From Minicystis rosea (GTDB lineage Bacteria; Myxococcota_A; Polyangia; Polyangiales; Polyangiaceae), in assembly GCA_001931535.1 (NCBI GenBank), contig CP016211.1:3376501-3440500 (forward strand): DNA of 64,000 nucleotides, in the 5' to 3' direction. This document shows positions 51,081 through 60,810 of this stretch, one piece after another; within the stretch, counting starts at the first letter, position 1, and every line of letters starts with the position of its first letter. The notes beneath the pieces were generated by a model. The model made no database searches, was not told the DNA's origin, and saw only the letters and a list, made by a program, of their open reading frames with translations. Both the position numbers and the translations under genes were made by a program.

Positions 51081-52019
51081 TCACGTTGCGAGGAACGCCG
51101 GCACCTTCTCGATGGCCTCGGCGTCGCTCACGTTGAGCACCTGGATCCGCCGGTCGATCCGCTTCACCAGGCCGGCCAGCACCTTCCCCGGCCCGATCTC
51201 CAGCGCCTTCGTCACGCCCTCGGCGGCCATGCGCTCGATGATCTTCACCCACTGCACCGGGCCGTCGATCTGACGCGTGAGCAGATCGGCCACGCGCGTG
51301 GGATCGGTGTTGGGCTCGGCGTCGATGTTGGCCACCACCGGGAAGGCGAACGGCTTCATCGCCGCGCTCGCGAGCTCGGGCGCGAGGCGCTCGGCGGCCG
51401 GGCGCATGAGCGCGCAGTGGAAGGGCGCGCTCACCTTGAGCGGCGTGAGCTTGCCGCCGCGCGCGCCCGCGAGCTCCTTGGCGCGATCGACGGCGCGCGC
51501 GTGGCCGGCGATGACGATCTGACCGGGCGAGTTGAAGTTGGCGGGGCTGAGCACGTCGCCCTGCGCGGCGTCCTCGCAGAGCTTCACCACGCCTTCGGCG
51601 TCCATGCCCATGATGGCGGCCATCGCGCCCTCGCCGGGCGGCACGGCCTCCTGCATGAACTGCCCGCGGTGACGGCAGAGGCGCACGGCGGCCTCGAGAT
51701 CGAGCACGCCGGCGGCGACGAGCGCGCTGTACTCGCCGAGCGAGTGGCCGGCCGCGAACGAGGGCACCACCAGATCCGGGTGGCGCTCGCGCAGGGCGGC
51801 GACGAGCGCGCTGCTCGTGGCGACGAGCGCGGGCTGGGTGTTGGCGGTGAGCGTGAGCTCCTCCATCGGGCCCTCGAAGCAGAGCTTCGAGATGGGCGCC
51901 GACAGCGCCGCATCGGCGCGGGCGAAGACGTCACGCGCGGCGGCCGAGCTCTCGGCGAGGGCCTTGCCCATGCCGACCTCTTGCGCGCCCTGTCCAGGGA
52001 AGAGCCAGGCGACCTTCAC
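51081..52019 (-). CDS. fabD: Malonyl-CoA:ACP transacylase FabD
   Basis: 312 aa. GQGAQ near the start, the nucleophile elbow GHSLGEYSA and His in PFHCALM. Loads malonyl groups onto ACP. GTG start at 52019. First gene of the minus-strand cluster; other fatty-acid genes such as fabH are not upstream, where a separate Cys-rich gene lies. Confidence 0.95.
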   Translation of the reverse strand: MKVAWLFPGQGAQEVGMGKALAESSAAARDVFARADAALSAPISKLCFEGPMEELTLTANTQPALVATSSALVAALRERHPDLVVPSFAAGHSLGEYSALVAAGVLDLEAAVRLCRHRGQFMQEAVPPGEGAMAAIMGMDAEGVVKLCEDAAQGDVLSPANFNSPGQIVIAGHARAVDRAKELAGARGGKLTPLKVSAPFHCALMRPAAERLAPELASAAMKPFAFPVVANIDAEPNTDPTRVADLLTRQIDGPVQWVKIIERMAAEGVTKALEIGPGKVLAGLVKRIDRRIQVLNVSDAEAIEKVPAFLAT

Positions 52020-52248
52020 GAGGGGCGCTCATAGTGCGGAAGAGGGCGGACGTCCACGCCACGCGCGTTACGCAGCGGAGGGTGCTCGTCCATGTGTCCG
52101 GAAGCGAAAGACAAGCGTCGACGCGCATGCTCCCATTGGACACCCGTCAGCAAATGACGCGCCAAATACCGGGCGCGCGCATGCTTCAGATGGCTCGTCG
52201 CCGCGCCGCGTGAAGCGCTGGGCTCGCGCGTGCGAAGCGCGGTGCGCA

Positions 52249-53376
52249 TCACCACACGCAGCTCGAGAGATCGAAGCCGCACATGCTCTCGATGCAGGCG
52301 GCGCATGTGCCGAGCGCCAAGTGTCCGTCGCAGAAGTCCGGTGTCGTCATGCCGTTGGTCTGCATCGAGCAGACCTCGCCGCAGCCGTTGTCCGCGAGCG
52401 AGCGGTGGCAGGCGCACTCCAAGCAGCTCCCCATGACGGCGCAGTCCTCGACGCAGGTCACGTCGTTCTCGTCGGCGTCGCATCGTCCATCTCCGCAGCG
52501 CGACGCGGAAGCGCAGTAGAGGCCCGGCGAGCGCGCGCGCTGACACGTCTGTCCGGGGATGCTGCCGGCCGGCGGGCAGAAGAGATCGCGTTCGCACTCG
52601 TCCGCGCCGGAGTCGCAGAGCGCGCCTTCGGGCTTCCGCTTCAAGCAGGTGCCCTCTCCGCTCGCGATGGACGCGCAGTAGTAGCCGTCGACGCAGGGCA
52701 GGACGTCGGTGTGGTTGCGCGGATCGATGCAGCTCGCGCCGGGGGCGATGCGATCGCGGCACGGGGCGATGAAGCCACGCACGTCCGTCAGCGCCGAGAC
52801 CACGCCCGTGTCGTTCATGGCGAGGAGGTCGCAGAACTTCCCGTCCGCGCAGACGTGGAGCTCGTTCGACGACGAGAAGGAGCAATGCTCCGTGTCGACC
52901 ACGACGGCGACGCAGAGGCCGAAGCCGCTCGTGGGCGGCACGCCGAAGTAACAGGTCGGGTAGTCGCCGGCGCGTGCGCAGGTCTCGTCGGAGCCGCACA
53001 TGGATCCGGGTGGCTCGAAGCCGGTGACCATGTTGGCGCACGCCTTCCGGTGCGCGAACGTGTCGGGCGGCGTAGGCCAGAAGTCCGTACATGCCGAGAG
53101 CTGAAAGAGGCACTCGTCCGCGGCGTCGCCGTCCCATTCGATGCCATCGGTGATACCGGCGACGCCGACGCGCGCTTGCTCGCGACAATCGCGGGAGAGC
53201 TGTCGCTCGCACGCGACCGAGTCGAAGACGCTGCCCGTCTCGCAACACGTCGCGAGGGCCTGACAGGTCTCCGCGGCCCAGTCGTCGCAATATTCGGACG
53301 GGCTGTCGGCGCACGAAGTGCTCATCGAGATGCAGAACGCCGCGAGCCACGACGACCAAAGCCTCGGTATCACCAC
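52249..53376 (-). CDS. Cys-rich secreted lipoprotein
   Basis: 375 aa, GTG 53376 behind GGGAGG. Signal peptide with a probable lipobox SMSTSCADS. The rest contains about 40 cysteines in patterns such as CDDWAAETCQALATCC, CADGKFCDLL, CDSGADECERDLFCPP and CGDGRCDADENDVTCVEDC. The arrangement is common in uncharacterised myxobacterial exported proteins. No enzyme motif; probably a disulphide-rich surface module. Confidence 0.82.
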   Translation of the reverse strand: MVIPRLWSSWLAAFCISMSTSCADSPSEYCDDWAAETCQALATCCETGSVFDSVACERQLSRDCREQARVGVAGITDGIEWDGDAADECLFQLSACTDFWPTPPDTFAHRKACANMVTGFEPPGSMCGSDETCARAGDYPTCYFGVPPTSGFGLCVAVVVDTEHCSFSSSNELHVCADGKFCDLLAMNDTGVVSALTDVRGFIAPCRDRIAPGASCIDPRNHTDVLPCVDGYYCASIASGEGTCLKRKPEGALCDSGADECERDLFCPPAGSIPGQTCQRARSPGLYCASASRCGDGRCDADENDVTCVEDCAVMGSCLECACHRSLADNGCGEVCSMQTNGMTTPDFCDGHLALGTCAACIESMCGFDLSSCVW

Positions 53377-53604
53377 GCCTCCCGGGCAGCGCTTCGCATG
53401 GCCGGGCGCTGAGCAACGCGCATACCGCCCGGCGAGGACGGCGGCGATCGACCCGATCGCGCGGCGAAGGTGACGAGAATCGTCACTTTGCCACGCGCCG
53501 GTGACGATTCTCGACCACGCGCGCCCGCGCGTCGCTCGCTTCGCGGCCCGTGGAGCGCGAGCGATGTTCGCGGTGGCGACGTCAGGCCTCGCGCAGGATG
53601 CGGC

Positions 53605-54699
53605 TCAACCGCGGGGCGCGGTGCAGATGGTCGCCACCGTCGCCACGAGCGACTGGAGCTCCTTTGCGAGCGCGGAAGGCTTGGGCATGGCGGTGCCGGT
53701 GTGCGCGGCCATGCCGGTGACGAGCACGCGGTGCGGGTGATGGGGCGCGAGGGCGGCGCGGATCTTCTCCGCCTCGAACCAAGGGATCACGTCGTCGTCG
53801 CGGCCGTGCAGCACGAAGACCGGCGCGCGCACGCGCGGCAGATGCGGGCGCGGATCGAAGAAGTCGTAGGCGTCGCCTGCCGCCCGCAGCGTGGTGTCGA
53901 CGAGCTCGGGCGCGCCTTCGCGCAGGCCGCAGCCGAGCAGGAAGAGCTCGCGCAGATCGGGCGCGAGATCGCGGGCGATCGCGTGAGCGATGGGATCGCG
54001 CTTGCCCGGCGCCTTGAGCTCCATGCGGCCCCACGTGCGCTCGACCATGGTGCGCCACGCGGCCTCGAGCGCGACGCGATCCCCCGTGAAATCGAGGTGC
54101 GGGAGCAGGTTGATGAAGACGGCCGGGCTGTTCAACGGATCGCGGGTGAGGACGAGCTGCTCGCCGCGATGCTCGGTCACGCCGCTGACCGCGAAGCGCA
54201 CGGTGGCGCCGAAGTCGGCGAAGCCGCCGAAGACCACGAGCGCGCCGATCCGCTCGGCGTGCGACGGACGCGCGCCGAGCGCGATCGCAGGCAGCGCGCC
54301 GAACGAGATGCTGAAGAGCGCGGGCTTCGGCAAGCGATGCGCGGCGACGAGCGGCTCGAGATCGTCGAAGGCCGTGGCGAGGTGATCGGTGAGCGTGGGC
54401 GCGAGGCGAAGGCGCAGGAAATCGGGCAGAAACGGCGCGTAGACGAGGAGCCCCGCGGCGGCGAGGACGCGGCAGAAGCGATCGAGCCGCGGGTCGTCGG
54501 GGCCGAGGTAGTGCAAGCCCGGCGTGACGAGGTACGCGCCGGCGGGCGCGCGATCGCGCGGCGTGTAGACGTAGGCGCGAACGAGCTCGGAGGGCGTGCG
54601 GAGCGCGCGCGAGACGCGCTTCGGGACGGCGTCGCCGGCCCACGGGCCGAGCCAACGGAGGAGCGTGGCGAGATCGACGAGATCGCGGAGCCGTTGCAT
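53605..54699 (-). CDS. Alpha/beta-hydrolase-like protein
   Basis: 364 aa from ATG 54699 (GGAG 5 bp before); ATG 54762 would add 21 Arg-rich residues. The order of segments TPGLHYLGPDDPRLDRFC, FSISFGALPA (nucleophile-elbow-like SxSxG), PVFVLHGRDDDVIPW and a late GMAAHTG (possible His) is that of alpha/beta hydrolases with an unusual elbow lacking the first Gly. Substrate unknown. Confidence 0.75.
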   Translation of the reverse strand: MQRLRDLVDLATLLRWLGPWAGDAVPKRVSRALRTPSELVRAYVYTPRDRAPAGAYLVTPGLHYLGPDDPRLDRFCRVLAAAGLLVYAPFLPDFLRLRLAPTLTDHLATAFDDLEPLVAAHRLPKPALFSISFGALPAIALGARPSHAERIGALVVFGGFADFGATVRFAVSGVTEHRGEQLVLTRDPLNSPAVFINLLPHLDFTGDRVALEAAWRTMVERTWGRMELKAPGKRDPIAHAIARDLAPDLRELFLLGCGLREGAPELVDTTLRAAGDAYDFFDPRPHLPRVRAPVFVLHGRDDDVIPWFEAEKIRAALAPHHPHRVLVTGMAAHTGTAMPKPSALAKELQSLVATVATICTAPRG

Positions 54700-54795
54700 G
54701 TGTCTCCGTTGGCGCGGCGAAGGAAGATCGAGCGTCGCCCCGCGATCGCGTGCCGAGCGCATGGCGATCGCGGGACCGTGGACACCTCGATGAAA

Positions 54796-55650
54796 TCAGA
54801 ACGCGGCTTCGATCGCAGCCATGTCCGCGGCCGAGAGCGTCACCGAGGCGGCCTCGGCGCTGTCGCGGATGCTCTCTTCGCGGCGTGCGCCGGGGATGGG
54901 GATCACCACGGGGCTCTTCGCGATCATCCACGCGAGCACCAAGCGATGCGGCGACATTCCGCGGCGCGCGGCTTCGGCCGACAGGGACGTGCGCTCGCCG
55001 AGCGTGGCCGCGCCCCGCGCGCCGCCGAAGGGCGAGTACGGGAGGAACGCGATCCCCGCCGCGGCGCAGGCGGCGAGCACGCCGTCGCGCTCGGGGTTGC
55101 GGTGCCCGGGGTTCCATCGGTTCTGCACGCTGGCGATGGGCACGATGCGCGCGGCCTCCGCGAGCTCCGCCGCGCTCACGTTGGAGAGGCCGACGCGACG
55201 AACCTTGCCCTGCTCGCGGAGGCGCGCGATGGCGCCGACGCTGTCGGCGAAGGGAACGTCGTCGTCGGGCGCGTGGAGCTGGTAGAGATCGATGGCGTCG
55301 ACGCCGAGCGCCCGGAGGCTCGCCTCGCAGGCCGCCGTCAGATGCTCCGGCCGACCATCGCGCGTCCACGCGCCGCCCGGCCGGCGGAGGCCGCCCTTCG
55401 TGGCGACGACGACCTGCTCGTGCCGGCCGGCGAGGGCCTTGGCGATGAGGCGCTCGTTGTGACCGATGTCGCCGTCGTCGAGGCAGTAGACGTCGGCGGT
55501 GTCGATGAGCGTCACGCCCGCGTCGAGCGCCGCGCGGATCGTGCGAATGCCCTGGGTCTCGTCGGGCCGCCCGGTGATGGAGAGGTACATCCCGCCGAGA
55601 CCGATGACGGAGACCATGGGGCCGCCGGGGCCGAGCTGTCGTTCTTGCAT
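54796..55650 (-). CDS. Aldo/keto reductase
   Basis: 284 aa, ATG 55650 after GAGGAG. AKR barrel: Asp and Tyr in IDTADVYCLDDG, Lys in VATKGGL, His in LYQLHAPDD; GLSNVSAAEL and the nucleotide loop IPIPGARREESI. Upstream in-frame sequence comes from a simple repeat and is not part of the enzyme. Possibly acts on a sugar or aldehyde; second AKR of the window. Confidence 0.9.
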   Translation of the reverse strand: MQERQLGPGGPMVSVIGLGGMYLSITGRPDETQGIRTIRAALDAGVTLIDTADVYCLDDGDIGHNERLIAKALAGRHEQVVVATKGGLRRPGGAWTRDGRPEHLTAACEASLRALGVDAIDLYQLHAPDDDVPFADSVGAIARLREQGKVRRVGLSNVSAAELAEAARIVPIASVQNRWNPGHRNPERDGVLAACAAAGIAFLPYSPFGGARGAATLGERTSLSAEAARRGMSPHRLVLAWMIAKSPVVIPIPGARREESIRDSAEAASVTLSAADMAAIEAAF

Positions 55651-55773
55651 GGAAGGCTCCTCTTGGGTTCGGGTGCGCGAGGAGCGGAGCACGACACGCC
55701 GCGCGCGGCGAGGAGGTTCGCAAGGCAGCTCGCCCGGCGCGCTTGGTGGGTCCGCTCGCTCGCGCTCGCGGCT

Positions 55774-55827
55774 GCTGCCGTTGCTGGTGGTGCTGCCGTT
55801 GCTGGTGGTGCTGCCGTTGCTGGTGGT
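55774..55827. repeat. Three perfect 18-bp tandem units
   Basis: GCTGCCGTTGCTGGTGGT repeats at 55774, 55792 and 55810 without change; a fourth, diverged unit follows at 55828. Located in the 245-bp gap between the aldo/keto reductase and the YCII gene. Confidence 0.9.
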
Positions 55828-55895
55828 GCTGGCGTTGCTTCGATGCGGGGGAGTGGTGCTGGCGTTGCTTCGCGCGCGGCGAGCGAGCGCGGCCC

Positions 55896-56312
55896 CTACT
55901 TCGGCGCGCGCGGCTGCAGATCCGGGAAGCTCGCCGCGACCGCTTGAAGGTCGGAGGGGAACTCCGCCATCTCCTGCACCTGACGGATCTCGATCACCTC
56001 GTTGTCGGAGGCGGGACAGCGCGAGGCCCACGCGATCGCTTCTTCGCGCGACTTCACCTGAATCATCCAGTAGCCGCCGAGGACCTCCTTCGCCTCCGCG
56101 AAGGGCCCATCCGTCACCTTGGGCTTGCCGCCCGAGAACGAGACGCGCGCGCCCATCGACGGCGGATGGAGCCCATCGAGCGCGATGAGCACCCCGGCCT
56201 TCTGGAGCGACTCGTTGTACGCCATCATCGCCGCGACGGCCTTGGCATCGGGCATCGTCCCCGGCGCCGCGCTCTCGTAGCCCTTCGGGATCATCAGCAT
56301 CATGAATCGCAT
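55896..56312 (-). CDS. YCII/DGPF-domain protein
   Basis: 138 aa from ATG 56312 (MRFMMLMIPKGYES), AAGGAG 8 bp before; ATG 56318 is two codons earlier but too close to that site. It shows the DGPF signature (VTDGPFAEAKEVLGGYWMI) and the YCII-like ferredoxin-fold residues. These proteins often accompany ECF sigma factors, but none is adjacent here. Role unknown. Confidence 0.88.
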   Translation of the reverse strand: MRFMMLMIPKGYESAAPGTMPDAKAVAAMMAYNESLQKAGVLIALDGLHPPSMGARVSFSGGKPKVTDGPFAEAKEVLGGYWMIQVKSREEAIAWASRCPASDNEVIEIRQVQEMAEFPSDLQAVAASFPDLQPRAPK

Positions 56313-56586
56313 GGTCATGTCTCCTTGGCGTGGTCGGCGCAGAGCCCAGGTCCGGTCTCTCGCTTCATGGTCACGACGAACGGCGCAGGACGCGATCGAC
56401 ACGCGGCGCGACTTTTTTTCGAGCGAGCCGCAAGAGAGCGAAATCACCGCGCTTTGCCGGTGAGCGCCGCGGCGGTCGGGGCCGGCGCCGAACCCTTCGG
56501 ATCGAAGCGCCCTTGTGATAGCGAAGGACGGAGAGACCGCTCACGACGCACGCGCGCCGCGACGTGTCTCCATTGAAGGAAGGCCC

Positions 56587-58569
56587 ATGCGTTACCCCTT
56601 GATTTTCGCGGCGCTGCTCGCCGTCGGCTGCAGCTCCTCCGACGACACCCCAGCCGGCATCGATCTCCAGGCGATGGATCAGTCCGTCGATCCGTGCACC
56701 GATTTCTATCAGTTCGCCTGCGGCAATTGGATAGCGACGCACCCGGTCGGGTCGGACGGCGTCGTCGCCGCCAAGTTCCACGAGCCTTACTACGAAGCGC
56801 TCCCGCGGCTGCGCGACATCGTCGAGCAGGACGCGGCCGGCGCGAGGGCAGCGGACGATCCCCACGCGGATCTCATCGGCAACTACTTCGCGAGCTGCAA
56901 CGATGCGCCGGGCAACCTGGACGCGCGGAGCACGCTCCGCGCGCTCCTCGACAACATCGACAAGCTGAGCACGCTCGACGACGTCGCGCGCCAGACGGCC
57001 ATCCAGCGCGGCATCGGCTCGGTCACGCTCTTCAGCTTCTACGTGGGCGTCGATCCGGGCGACGCGACCCGGAGCACGGTCCGGATCGATCAAGGTGGGT
57101 TCGAGCTCGACGATCGCTCGTACTACCTCGACCCGAACAACGGGGATCTGATGGCGCGCTACCGCACGCACATCGAGACGATGAGCGGCTTGATCGGCGG
57201 CACGCCCATCGACGCGGCGGCGGCCATCCGCGTGGAGAAGGCCATCGCCGAGGCGTCGCTGCCGCGTGACGAGCGGCGCGATCCCGAGAGCCTTCATCAC
57301 CCCATGAAGCTCGGCCAAGTCATCGCGCTCGCGCCGACGTTCCCGTGGGCGACGTACTTGCAGGAAGAGGGCATGTCCGACCTCGACGACGTCGACGTCG
57401 CCGTGCCCGAGTACCTGACGGCGCTCGACGCCATCTTGAAGAGCACGCCCATCGAGGATCTGAAGAGCTACCTCCGCTGGCAGCTCCTTCAGGATCTCGC
57501 GGCGGGCCTCGATCAGGCGTTCCTCGATGAGGACTTCGCGTTCTGGAGCGAGTTCACGGGCCAATCGGCGCTGTCGCCGCGCTGGTTCACCTGCCTCAAT
57601 GCCACGCTCGACGCGCTCGGGTACGCGGTGGCCGAGCCCTACGCGGCGCGCTTCTACGACGAGGAGACGACGCAGGCGACGTCGGCCATGTTCGACCGGG
57701 CGCGCGGCGCGTTCGCGAAGCGGATCGAAACGGCCGCGTGGCTCGACGAAGCGACGCGGACCGAGGCGCTCGCCAAGCTCGACGTCATCGTGGCCAAGAT
57801 CGGCCACCCGGCGCAGGGGCCGGATCTCGCCGGGCTCACGCTCACGAGCGGCTCGTACCTCGACAATCGGCTGAGCCTGCGGCGTTTCTCGGTGGCCCGA
57901 AACAAGGGCCGCCTCGGGCAGCCGGTGGATCGTTCGACGTGGAACCTGTCGCCCGTGACGGTGAACGCCATCTACACCTGGAGCGCCAACGATCTGACGT
58001 TGCCGGCGGCGCTCCTGACGTCGCCGTTCTTCGTCGGAGGCCGCACGGACGCGGCCAACTTCGGCGCGCTGGGCGCCATCATCGGCCACGAGATGACGCA
58101 CGGCTTCGATGATCAAGGCCGGCACTACGACGGCAACGGGTCGCTCCGCAACTGGTGGACGCTGTCCGTGGAGACGCGCTTCGTGGAGCGCGTGCAGTGC
58201 GTCGAGCAGCAGTTCGACGCGTTCACCCTGCCCTCGGGCGAGCACGTCAACGGCACGCTCACGCTCGGGGAGAACCTCGCCGACCTCGGCGGGATCCGCA
58301 CTGCGCACGGGGCGCTCTTCGACGGGAGCAACGAAGAGAGCGGGGGCAACGGGTTCGACGCCGCGCAGGTCTTCTTCATCTCGTACGCGCAGACGTGGTG
58401 CGAGAACGTTCGCTCCGACTACGCGAGCCTGCTGCTCCTCACGGATCCGCATGCGCCGGGCCGCTTCCGCGTGAACGGGCCGCTCTCGAACATGTCGGAG
58501 TTCCGCGAGGCCTTCGAGTGCTCGGCCGACGCGCCGATGGTGCGCGCGAAGCCGTGCGAGGTCTGGTGA
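56587..58569 (+). CDS. M13-family zinc metallopeptidase (neprilysin-like), lipoprotein
   Basis: 660 aa; ATG 56587 after GAAGGAAGG. Lipobox AALLAVGCSS, then the M13 N-terminal SVDPCTDFYQFACGNW. Zinc motif HEMTH (residues 501-505) with ENLAD (Glu562, Asp566), and the C-terminal CxxW-like end PCEVW. Cleaves peptides outside the cytoplasm, anchored to a membrane. Complete catalytic set, so likely active. Confidence 0.95.
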   Translation: MRYPLIFAALLAVGCSSSDDTPAGIDLQAMDQSVDPCTDFYQFACGNWIATHPVGSDGVVAAKFHEPYYEALPRLRDIVEQDAAGARAADDPHADLIGNYFASCNDAPGNLDARSTLRALLDNIDKLSTLDDVARQTAIQRGIGSVTLFSFYVGVDPGDATRSTVRIDQGGFELDDRSYYLDPNNGDLMARYRTHIETMSGLIGGTPIDAAAAIRVEKAIAEASLPRDERRDPESLHHPMKLGQVIALAPTFPWATYLQEEGMSDLDDVDVAVPEYLTALDAILKSTPIEDLKSYLRWQLLQDLAAGLDQAFLDEDFAFWSEFTGQSALSPRWFTCLNATLDALGYAVAEPYAARFYDEETTQATSAMFDRARGAFAKRIETAAWLDEATRTEALAKLDVIVAKIGHPAQGPDLAGLTLTSGSYLDNRLSLRRFSVARNKGRLGQPVDRSTWNLSPVTVNAIYTWSANDLTLPAALLTSPFFVGGRTDAANFGALGAIIGHEMTHGFDDQGRHYDGNGSLRNWWTLSVETRFVERVQCVEQQFDAFTLPSGEHVNGTLTLGENLADLGGIRTAHGALFDGSNEESGGNGFDAAQVFFISYAQTWCENVRSDYASLLLLTDPHAPGRFRVNGPLSNMSEFREAFECSADAPMVRAKPCEVW

Positions 58570-58611
58570 GCCGGCGCGCTCACGCTTGATCGCCGCTGGG
58601 ATCCATCTCCG

Positions 58612-58902
58612 CTACTCCAGCAAGCGCTCGTCCACGTAGCACCAGCACCAGCTCTCGCCGGGCTCGGCCGACGAGACGATGGGGTGCTTCGTCCGATGGA
58701 AGTGCGCCGTCGCGTGGCGGTTCGGCGACGAGTCGCAGCATCCGACGTGACCGCAGGAGAGACACTCGCGAAGGTGCAACCAGCGGGCGCCGATCTTCAT
58801 GCAGTCCTCGCAGCCCGGCGCGGGGCGAGCGACCGAGTGGATCGTCGCCTGCCCCGCGTGCTCGCACGGCGCGGTCATCGTCACGTGGGTCTTGGTGCTC
58901 AT
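58612..58902 (-). CDS. UBP-type zinc-finger protein
   Basis: 96 aa, ATG 58902. Cys/His ligands of the ubiquitin-hydrolase-type zinc finger: CEHAG, PGCEDCMKIGARWLHLRECLSCGHVGCC, NRHATAHF and HPIVSSAEPGESWCWCYVDE. Such single-domain bacterial proteins often bind C-terminal peptides; no ubiquitin system is visible. Convergent with the M13 peptidase gene. Confidence 0.88.
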   Translation of the reverse strand: MSTKTHVTMTAPCEHAGQATIHSVARPAPGCEDCMKIGARWLHLRECLSCGHVGCCDSSPNRHATAHFHRTKHPIVSSAEPGESWCWCYVDERLLE

Positions 58903-59069
58903 CTGGTCCTCCTCGATGGGTGGCTGTTCGGCACGCTCGTGTCCAGCCGAGATCGGTTCGAGCGCACCGACGATGGTCCCGTCCGCTCCTCCACGCCGAC
59001 GCCGGCCATCCTCTCTCTCGGCTCGCTCGTCCAGTTGTCAATCCGGAGGTCGGCGACTACGGGCGCGCC

Positions 59070-60644
59070 ATGTTCGAGACCGCGGTGCCGCCGTCCGTTC
59101 GCGGTCCATGCCGCTCGGCCGGCCGCGATCCACGCTGGACCCTCGCGGTGGCCATCCTCGGCTCGAGCATGGGCTTCCTCGACAGTACCGTGGTCAACGT
59201 CGCGCTGCCGGTGATGCAACGCAACCTGGGCGCGAGCGTCGCCGGCGTGCAGTGGATCGTCGAAGCGTATGCGCTGCTCCTCGCCTCGCTCGTGCTCGTC
59301 GGCGGCGCGCTCGGCGATCGGCTCGGCCGGCGGCGCGTGTTCTCGGCGGGCGTCGTGCTCTTCGCGCTCGCCTCCGCCGGCTGCGGCCTCGCGCCGACGC
59401 TCGGCACGCTGGTCGCCGCGCGGGCCATCCAGGGGATCGGCGCCGCGCTGTTGATCCCTGGGAGCCTCTCACTCATCAGCGCGGCCTACCCCGAGGAGAC
59501 ACGCGGAGCCGCGATCGGCACCTGGTCTGCGTGCAGCGCGGTCACCTCCGCGGTGGGGCCGGTGGCGGGCGGATGGGTCGTGGCCCATGCCTCGTGGCGC
59601 TGGCTGTTCTTCTTCAACGTCCCGGTGGCGGCGCTGGTCGTCGCGCTCTCGATCCTGCGGGTCGGCGAGACGCGCGACGAGGAGGCATCCTCGCGCCTCG
59701 ACGTGCTCGGCGCCGTGCTCGTCACGGCGGGCCTCGGCCTGATCGTGTACGCGCTCATCGACTCCGGACGCGCCGGCGGGCTCGGCTCCCCGAGGACCCT
59801 CGCTCTGCTGCTTTTCGGCGTGCTGACGCTGGCAGCGTTCGTCGTGGTCGAGGCACGTCGGGCCGCGCCGATGGTCCCGCTCTCGCTCTTCCGCTCGCGC
59901 ACCTTCGCCGGCACCAACCTTCTCACGCTGCTCCTCTACGCCGCGCTCGGCGGTGCGCTGTTCTTCGTCCCCTTCGATCTGATCCAGGTGCAGCGGTACT
60001 CGCCGGCCGCCGCGGGTGCGGCTCTCCTGCCTTTGGTCGTGCTCATCTCGATCATGAGCCCATGGGCCGGGAGCCTTTCGGCCCGCATCGGGCCGCGTCC
60101 GTTCCTCGTCTGTGGGCCGCTGTTGGCGTCCGTGGGGTTCGCGCTGCTCGCGGTCCCGAGCACCGGCGGCGACTACGTGCACACGTTCTTTCCCGGCATC
60201 GTCGTGCTGGGCTTGGGGATGGGCGCCACCGTCGCGCCGCTCACCGCCGCGGTCATGGGCTCGGTGGATCGCCGGCACGCCGGTGTCGCCTCGGGGATCA
60301 ACAACGCCGTCTCACGAACGGCCGGCCTGCTCGCGATCGCGGGGCTCGGCGTCCTCCTGCTCGCCCGCTTCGACCGGGTCCTCGACGGCGAGCTCGCCGC
60401 GCTCCCGCTGCCACCCGCGCTGGTCGGTGCCGTCGATGCGGAGCGCAACAAGCTCGCCGGCGCGGACTTCTCCGCGTTCGCCCCTCCCTTGCGCGACGCT
60501 CTTCGCCGAGCGTTCGATCTCGCCTATGTCGAAGCCTTCCGCGCGCTGATGCTCGCCAGCGCAGCGCTGGCAGCCCTCGGGGCGCTGGCAGGGCTCACGA
60601 TGATCGAGCCTCGCCGAGCCGATCCTGATGGCCGTGCTCACTGA
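59070..60644 (+). CDS. DHA2-family MFS efflux transporter (EmrB/QacA type)
   Basis: 524 aa with 14 predicted membrane helices. Signatures: motif FLDSTVVNVALP in helix 1, GGALGDRLGRRRVF (motif A) and GPVAGGWVVAHASWRW (motif C, antiporter). Proton-coupled drug export. ATG 59070; no good ribosome-binding site directly before it. Possibly linked with the divergent UBP-type gene only by position. Confidence 0.92.
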   Translation: MFETAVPPSVRGPCRSAGRDPRWTLAVAILGSSMGFLDSTVVNVALPVMQRNLGASVAGVQWIVEAYALLLASLVLVGGALGDRLGRRRVFSAGVVLFALASAGCGLAPTLGTLVAARAIQGIGAALLIPGSLSLISAAYPEETRGAAIGTWSACSAVTSAVGPVAGGWVVAHASWRWLFFFNVPVAALVVALSILRVGETRDEEASSRLDVLGAVLVTAGLGLIVYALIDSGRAGGLGSPRTLALLLFGVLTLAAFVVVEARRAAPMVPLSLFRSRTFAGTNLLTLLLYAALGGALFFVPFDLIQVQRYSPAAAGAALLPLVVLISIMSPWAGSLSARIGPRPFLVCGPLLASVGFALLAVPSTGGDYVHTFFPGIVVLGLGMGATVAPLTAAVMGSVDRRHAGVASGINNAVSRTAGLLAIAGLGVLLLARFDRVLDGELAALPLPPALVGAVDAERNKLAGADFSAFAPPLRDALRRAFDLAYVEAFRALMLASAALAALGALAGLTMIEPRRADPDGRAH

Positions 60645-60810
60645 AGCTGCGTGCATCGGACGATGCTTCGTTCCTCACCGGACAGGCGCTCGTCGTCGAC
60701 CGCAGTGACACCGTCGTGCTCGGCAGTGAGGTCGCCTGAAGAGAGAAAGCAGCCGGCCTCCAGCAGCGGCCCTCGATTGACGCGCGCATCGTGCGTCCCA
60801 CATCGCCGCG

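Noticed and set aside
53470..55947. Long plus-strand open frame opposite the hydrolase and aldo/keto reductase
   Set aside because: Shadow frame; the minus-strand products have clear families.
54796..56031. Longer aldo/keto reductase with a Ser/Thr/Asn-rich N-terminal extension
   Set aside because: The extension is the translation of the 18-bp tandem repeat; the ATG at 55650 has a good ribosome-binding site and begins the AKR domain.
56371..58452. Minus-strand open frame opposite the M13 peptidase
   Set aside because: Antisense of a full M13 gene with intact HEMTH and ENLAD motifs; Arg/Val-rich translation.
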